Source: Amborella trichopoda
Taxonomy: Eukaryota > Streptophyta > Magnoliopsida > Amborellales > Amborellaceae
Direction: 5' to 3'
Assembly (NCBI RefSeq): GCF_000471905.2
Contig: NW_006495906.1
Span: 2,421,702-2,485,701 of the forward strand
Length of the DNA stretch: 64,000 nt
Shown here: positions 57,960 through 64,000 of the stretch, one piece after another
Numbering within the stretch: position 1 is the first letter of the stretch
How the letters are laid out: every line of letters starts with the position of its first letter
Position numbers and translations under genes: made by a program
Notes under the pieces: model-generated
What the model was told of the DNA's origin: nothing
The model's database searches: none
What the model saw: only the letters and a program-made list of their open reading frames with translations

Positions 57960-58870
57960 GTCCACGCGAGGGTGAGGACTTTGACAAGATCCCTCAAAGC
58001 TTTATATCTATCTTCCTCTGTCTTTCTCTACTTCTCTATCTCTTTCTCTACTTCTCTATCTCTTTCTCTATTTCTCTCTCTTTCTCTACTTCTCTATCTC
58101 TTTCTCTCTTTATCTATCTCTTTCTCTACTTCTCTATCTACTTCTCTATCTCTTTCTCTGCTTTTCTATCTTATTCTTCGATCTCTCTTTTTCGTTATTA
58201 CTCTATCTCTTGCTATCTCTCTTTCTCTATCTCCCATCACTCTTTCTCTTCTTCTCTTCTGGCATGCACAGTAGTGGCAGCATTGTGCATGTCTCTCTCT
58301 CTTTCTCTCTTCCTCTCTTTCTCTTTCTTTCTCTTTCTCTCTCCTTTCTATCTCTCTCTTTTCTCTTCCTTCATCTCTTTGTCCCTTCTTTAGTGCTGGG
58401 TGAACACATAGCCCAGTAATTCTCTCTCATTCTCTTCTTTTCTTCTCTTCTCTTGACATGCACAATAGTGGCAGTGTCATGCATGCCCCTCTTTCCCTCT
58501 TTCTCTCTCTTTTTCTTCCTCCTTCAGTGCTGGGTGAACTCGTAGCCCAGTCATTATCTTCTTCTCTCTTCTGACATGCACAGTAGTGGTAGCACCGTGC
58601 ATGCCTCTCTTTATTTCCCTCTTTCTCTCTTCTTCTTATCTCTTCATCTATCACTCTCTTTTCTTCTCATTCGTCTGTGTTAACACAAAGCCCAGTCAAC
58701 ATCTATTCTTCGGTGTTGGTTGAACACGTAGCCCAGTCATCATCCTTCTTCAATGCTAGGTGAACATAAAGTCTAGTCAACATCACAAGGCCATCACAAG
58801 TAGAGTCCGGCAGGGTGATGACTTAAAATACTAATCCCTCCAAAACACAAAACAGTTCACATGAAGGTGA
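57960..58870 (+). repeat. CT-rich minisatellite with AGCCCAGTCA units
   Basis: Simple CT sequence alternates with units carrying GACATGCACAGTAGTGGCAG and GCTGGGTGAACACATAGCCC. It is bounded by two copies of GGTGAGGACTTTGACA (57970 and 58865). Reading frames here are repeat artefacts. Confidence 0.8.
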
Positions 58871-60430
58871 GGACTTTGACAGAATACCCCAAAAGTCTCT
58901 TCTCCCCCCTAAGTCTCCACGGATTGATCTGCGACAAATGCACTCAAATGTCTGAGCATCCTAGTTGCAGCATTGCATGGGAACCTCCTCGGCATTCACA
59001 TGGTCTTGTGGCTAGAAAGAAAAAAGTAATAAAGCCGAAGGAGATTTTTCAAATGTTGTCCTTCTCTCCTCTCTCAAAGAACAACATTCGACGGGGCAAG
59101 TTTTTTTTAGACATTTTTCAGCTCCTTAGGTCCCCGATGCGGAATAAAAGAGAAGCCGATCAATAAAGCGCTGACTCACAGTAGAATTTTAGACAATCTC
59201 ATAATTGCCCCAAAGCAGGTAAAAATATTTCTAAGAACTTCAAAAGGCCACTCACCAAGTTTTGTCACAATCAAACACGTCTAAGGTAGTGCAGACAAAG
59301 AAACAATTTTGGAAGAATCACCCTCTAGTTCCCTAAAACGGACTCTATAACTGGAACCCTATTTTTTAAGTGTCAAATGGCTACGAAAAAATCGTCATTG
59401 GATTCGGCACAGTCGAAGACCCCTAGGGGTCAAGTTTCAGCTTAAATAGATGTTCCAACACAAAGCTATGGGCGAAAGACTGAAAAGGGGTAAGTCACAC
59501 GCTATTCCCATGCGCCCTCCCTGCACCAATCTCCGTTGAAGGAGGTTTGTTTTCACAGTCATGACTAGAAACTTTGAAGACCCATATCTCCCTCGTTTCG
59601 AGTCTGATCAAGCTCAAATTTTGCAAGCGTGTTCATCTTGTCAAGACAAGCGTTTTGATATGTGGCACATCCCATGACGATATCCGAGTAGGGAGAAAAG
59701 CTAGATAGAATATGATGATTCGTGATCATGGTTGCAGGAAAATCAGCAGTACCACGACTTGCTCGAGTGACCATATCATGGTGCTCGCATAACGGATCGA
59801 CACGAGACTAGTTCCATTGCATGCATAAGGACTGAGGCTACATCTGGGCCGAACCTCGCAAGTGACGAATGGTTGGATTTGGAGCACGAGGATGTCAAAA
59901 TTGCTACAGAATTCTGGCCGTCAGAATCCATGTTCTGGCCGCTAGAATTCAAGTTTCGGCAAAAAACCTAAAATTATGAAATCTTCGTTCGGGCATGAAA
60001 TCGAGTTGCGTTTGTTGCAACGTGATCGTGAAGGCATGCTCAGTTTAGTTCAATGAAGAAACCAAGAAAATACATCAAGAAATGAGCGCACTATCGATAT
60101 GAAGTTTTCAAGATTCGGGCAAATTTCAAGTCGCGTGATCGTGGCCTAAAAATACGATTCATAACTTGAATTTAGTATCAAATTGATCATCATGCCGAAC
60201 CCAACAAGAAATTCATCATCTTTTGATCAAACTGGTGCCAGAGCAACCCTGAATCAGCCGACAAAAATCCAAGGGTGCAGCAGGGACTGTTTTGAAATTT
60301 TGTGTATTGTTGGGCAGGGGCAAAATCATTATTTTGCACCCATTTTTAGATTTTCTTTAATTCAAATAAATTGTAATTATCATTAATTAGGTTAGATTTT
60401 GGGCATCCACCCATGTTTTGGACCCAAGTC

Positions 60431-60438
60431 TATATAAA
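60431..60438 (+). promoter_or_regulatory. TATA box of LTR copy B
   Basis: TATATAAA at the same position as in copy A, upstream of the GAGAGAGAGAG leader start. Confidence 0.55.
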
Positions 60439-61029
60439 CCACACTATACCTCATTATAATGGACCTTCAGTTTGATGAATAAAATTCAGAATTAAGCTTT
60501 GAGATTGAGGGCCACATCTAGGAGAGAGAGAGAGCGGAGAGACAATAAAAGTCTGGCATCTCTCGATGAAGGTAACTTTCTCTCTCATTCTCTTTTCTCT
60601 CTCCTCTTCTTTCCTTCTCTCTCTTCTTCTTTTCTCTCTTCTCTTCTTTCTTTCTCTCTCATTTCTCTCTTCTCTTTTTCTTTCTCTCTCCTCTTCTTTT
60701 TTTCTCTCCTCTTATTTCTTTCTCTCTCCTCTTTTTTCTTCTCTCCCTATCCTCTCTCGACATGAATGGTGGCAAGCATCATCAAGCATGTCTCACTTTC
60801 CATTTCTCTCTCTTCTCTCTTTCTTAATCTTATTTCTCTCCTTTCTTCTTCTCATTGCTCTCTTTCCTCTTTCATTCCCCTTCTTTCCTAATCTTTCCTC
60901 TCTTTCTTAATCTTCTTTGCCTATCTCTCCTTTTCTCTCTCTGTCTATTCTATCTCTCTCATGTCTCTCTCTTTCATCATGAAAAGGAGAACCTATCGTC
61001 ATCCATGTTTTCTCTTATTCTATCTCTCA

Positions 61030-61740
61030 TCCCATGAATGGTGAAGCTTATCGCCATTTATATTTCTTCTCCTTTGACATAAAAGGTGGAACCCTATCAC
61101 CCTCCATGCTTCTCTTTTTTCTCTCTCCTCTAACACGAAAGGCGAAACCCTATTATCGTCCATCCTTCTCTCTTCACTCTCTCTCCTATCATGGACAGTG
61201 GAACCCTATCGTCATCCATGCTTCTCTCTTTTCTCTCTCCTCTGTCATGAATGGAGGAACCCTATCACCTTCCTTGCTTCTCTATTTTCTCTCTCTTTTG
61301 ACATGGATGGTGGAACCCTATCGCCTTCCATGCTTCTCTCTTTTCTCTCTCCTTTGTCATGCATAGTAGAACCCTAACGTCGTCCATGCTTCTCTCTTTT
61401 TTCTCACCTCTGACATAGACGGTGGAACCTTATCGCCATCCACGCTTCTCTCTATTCTCTCTCCTCTGTCACAGACGGTGGAACCCTATTATCGTTCATG
61501 CTTCTCTCTTTTCTCTCTCCTCTATCATGGACGGTGGAACCTTATCGCCATCCATGCTTCTCTCTTATCCCTCGCCTTTGTCATGAACAGCGGAACCCTA
61601 TCGCCGTCAATGTTTCCTTCTCTTTCTCTATCATGGACGGTGGAGCCCCATCGTCGTTCATGTTTCTTTCCCTATTCTGACTCTTCTGTCATGGACCGTG
61701 GAGCCCCGTCACCATTCATGATTCTCTCTCTTCTCTCCAT
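61030..61740 (+). repeat. Minisatellite in LTR copy B
   Basis: About twelve units of roughly 55-60 bp, with core GACGGTGGAACCCTATCGCC and a CATGCTTCTCTCTTTTCTCT tract. It occupies the place where copy A has an unrelated core, so the array type has been replaced. Confidence 0.85.
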
Positions 61741-62913
61741 GTTTCTCTCTCTTTTTTCTTCTTTCTTCTTTCTTCTATCTTCTTTATTCTCTTTCTTCTC
61801 TATTCTCTCTCTTCTTTCTTATCTCTTCTCTCTTCTTTTGTTATCTTCTTTCTCTTCTTTTTCTCTCTTCTCTCTTCTTTCTTTTCTATTCTCTCTCTTC
61901 TTTCTTCAATCTTCTCTCTCTTATTTCTTCTCTCTTCTCTCTCTTCTTTCTCCTCTCTTCTCTCTTCTCTCTCTTTTATCTTCTTTCTTCTTTCTTCTTT
62001 CTTCTTTCTGCTTTCTTCTTTCATCTTTCTTCTCTATCTTCTTTCTTCTCTCTTCTCTCTCTTCTTTCTTTTCTCTTCTCTCTCTACTTTCTTCTCTCTT
62101 CTCTCACTTTTTTCTTCTCTCTTATCTCTCTTCTTTCTTCTTTCTTCTCTAATCTCTCTCGTCTTTCATCATTCTCTCTCTTCTTTCTTCTTTTTCTCTC
62201 TTTTGATCAAGGAGCAGGCTAAGTTTAGCATTGTCATGGCAGTCTCGTTGTTGAGCAGTATTACTGTCGTGCCTGTCTTACTGCCACGTTAAATTAACCA
62301 TCGAGCTGAGCTGGTCGATGTTGATTCTGTCATTGAGTAGTATTATCGTCACGTCGGTCTGAGTTACTGTACCCGTCTTACTACTACACTAGGTCAATCC
62401 CCGTACTGGTCAAGCCCCATTTGTCAAGCTAACCACTTGGTCAAATTCCTCTTTTTTCTTTTCTCTTTCCTCTATTCTATTGCTTTCTTCTCACCCCAAT
62501 CTTTATCCTCTTATTCTTCCCTTCCTTCTTTTGAATGCACACTCTCTTGTGCATTATCCCAAAGACAAGGTGAGGTCTCTTGGCCCACTTGTCTTGTAAA
62601 TTAACCATGTGTGTGTGATTGTAGAAACAGGAGAGTACAGATCGAGGGTGGTGATTTCAAACCAGTTGTATGACTGGGGGGCTTTTCATCATGATCTAAG
62701 AGGGCATCCATGCGAGTTAGCCCGAGTGAGTCACGGATCCAGGTGAGGTGTGTCACCTCACATCAATTTCCTCTCTCATCAGTTGGTGTACCTACCCTGT
62801 TTCTTAACAAAGTTCTCAATAGAGCGATCTCAAGTCCCGTGTTTTCCTTAAAACCAGAGACACATGCCACCAGGTCATCCCGATTCGAGGACAAGATCGA
62901 AGCATCTAACTAG

Positions 62914-64000
62914 AGAGGTTTTCCCAACATCGGTGTAGAGAGAACTAAAGGATTGAGTAAATACTACTTGATGTCATCAAGCACTGCCTGACATACTTCA
63001 TGCCAGATGAGTGGGGTATCCTTCTTTAACATGTGTGTAAAAGGCTTATAGCAACCTGAGAGGTTCGAGATGAACCTGCGGATATAAGCTAGTTGCTCAT
63101 GAAGGGACTACAGAGCTCGTAATGCAGTTGGTGCTGGCATTTCTTGGATTGCCTTGATCTTGACTAACTCAATTTCTAACCCTCGGTATCTAACAATGAA
63201 ACCCAAGAACTTTCCTAAATGCACGTCAAAAACGCATTTTAGCAGGTTCATCTTGAGCTGATGAAGGCATAACCATTTGAACACTTTTTTTGGGTCTCAC
63301 ATATGAGCATCTTTCCTTTCGGATTTCACCACCAAGTCATCCACATAACAATCCACCTCCTTGTGCATCATGTCCTTGAAGATGGTCGTCACTGCTCTTA
63401 GATACGTAGCACCGACATTCTTCAACCTGAAAGGTATCATTCTGTAGTAAAAGACCCCTTTTGGAGTTAAGAATGTGGTGGCTTCCTCATCTTCTAGCGT
63501 CATTCATATCTTATTGTACCCAGAGTATCCATCCATGAAGGAGAAGATCTGACAGTGAGCTGTGGAGTCAATGAGCATCTCTATAAATGGCAACAGGAAG
63601 TCATCCTTCAGGTAAGCGGCATTCAGGTCACAAATGTTGATGCAAACCCTAATTTAGCCATTTTTCTTCTTGACTAGTACAACATTCACCAACCACTTTT
63701 CATACTTGACTTCACAAATGAAGCCTGCCTACTTGAGCATCCTCACCTCAGCATCAATCTGCATTTCGAGATTAAGCCTGAACCTCTTTGATTTCTTCTT
63801 GATAGGCTTGGCAGATGGATCGATGCCAAGATGGTGGACTATGACTTGAGGATCTAAACCAGGCATCTCATGGTAATATCAGGCAAAGACATCCCAATTG
63901 CTAGCCAAAAGGCAGTAAGATCCTTTTTCTCTTCTGGAGATGAAAGTGGGCCTGGGGTTGGCTTCATCCCCTAGATTTATCTCCTCGAGTTCATCTGGTA
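62914..64000 (-). pseudogene. Tat-like reverse transcriptase, cut by window edge
   Basis: Minus-strand pieces in order: KPIKKKSKRFRLNLEMQI, FICEVKYEKWLVNVVLVKKK, SFMDGYSGYN, MTLEDEEATTFLTPKGVFYY, MIPFRLKNVGATYLRAV, DCYVDDLVVKS (catalytic YVDD), LHQLKMNLLKCVFDV, GKFLGFIVRYRG, LAYIRRFISNLSG and YLLNPLVLSTPM (RNase H start). Stops and substitutions mark it as dead. The RNase H and integrase that should follow to the left are missing because LTR copy B begins there. Confidence 0.9.

Larger units (their letters stand above)
46050..62911 (+). mobile_element. Tat-type gypsy derivative lacking pol, with antisense ORF
   Basis: Contains gag (46.2-47.6 kb) and protease (49.7-50.3 kb) on the plus strand, an antisense PMD ORF (about 51.2-55.1 kb), repeat-rich 3' sequence and a large LTR on the right. 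No 5' LTR, reverse transcriptase, RNase H or integrase is seen on the plus strand. Extra ORFs, some antisense and between pol and the 3' LTR, are known in the Tat lineage. Here pol seems to have been lost, leaving only about 200 bp between the end of the sense frame and the antisense ORF. The left end is cut at the Copia junction. Confidence 0.65.
59105..62911 (+). mobile_element. Tat-like LTR copy B (3' LTR of the derivative)
   Basis: Collinear with 3540-6640 (see copy A for landmarks). It contains a TATA box at 60431-60438, a GA/CT-rich leader, a minisatellite at 61030-61740, about 400 bp of almost pure CT (61740-62200), the TGCCGC/TTACTGCCACG block, a 55-bp intron-like segment and the terminal AGAGCGATCTCAAGTCCCG block. 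The left limit is uncertain and may reach 57.5 kb. Confidence 0.65.

Noticed and set aside
61478..62152. Longest plus-strand open frame near the right end (224 codons)
   Set aside because: Pure CT microsatellite and minisatellite. The protein is almost only Ser, Leu and Phe.

Overview
This is nuclear DNA from a flowering plant. The evidence is a LanC-like (GCL1-type) gene with plant exon/intron structure, a captured DUF1685 fragment (a plant-specific family), and a dense load of plant transposable elements: Ty3/gypsy of the Tekay and Tat types, Ty1/copia, L1-type LINEs with a plant zf-RVT/RNase H tail, MITEs and long-TIR elements. The species cannot be told from the window. No tRNA, rRNA, CRISPR or bacterial-type operon was seen. 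Nearly every long open frame is TE protein or low-complexity CT/GA sequence. The one single-copy host locus is broken.

Layout. 1-6640: two copies or fragments of a Tat-like LTR/leader (340-1690 and 3540-6640), with CT-rich minisatellites. 7570-8155: a MITE ending just upstream of the host gene. 8387-27850: a GCL1-like gene in five exons (8387-8515, 8636-8817, 11350-11461, 11550-12016, 27511-27850), carrying two frameshifts and an inferred nonsense change. Intron 2 holds a MITE and a 1.7 kb long-inverted-repeat element. Intron 4 is 15.5 kb and holds a four-level nest: a TIR element, then a palindrome-capped MITE, then a Tekay LTR (target duplication TCTAT), then a second Tekay element inserted in that LTR in the opposite orientation (target duplication TAAGT), followed by an LTR-LTR inversion. 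28576-35602: a full-length but mutated L1 on the minus strand, bounded by an exact 15-bp target duplication. 37563-39935: two direct copies of the palindrome-capped MITE flanking a Pack-MULE-like element that carries a DUF1685 fragment. About 40340-46050: a decayed Copia element with a 5'-truncated L1 inserted near its gag. About 46050-62911: a Tat-type gypsy derivative with gag and protease on the plus strand, no reverse transcriptase or integrase, a plant-mobile-domain (PMD) ORF on the minus strand, several minisatellites and a large 3' LTR. 62914-64000: reverse transcriptase of another Tat-like element, minus strand, cut by the window edge.

How the parts relate. The window is a record of successive insertions. 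Target duplications, primer binding sites, polypurine tracts and inverted repeats give a partial order of events. The most unusual objects are the inverted LTR-in-LTR Tekay structure, a MITE family whose ends carry different perfect palindromes at the same place, the pol-less Tat derivative with an antisense PMD frame that may have its own promoter, and the DUF1685 capture. All identifications come from reading the sequence and from memory of protein families. No database search was possible.
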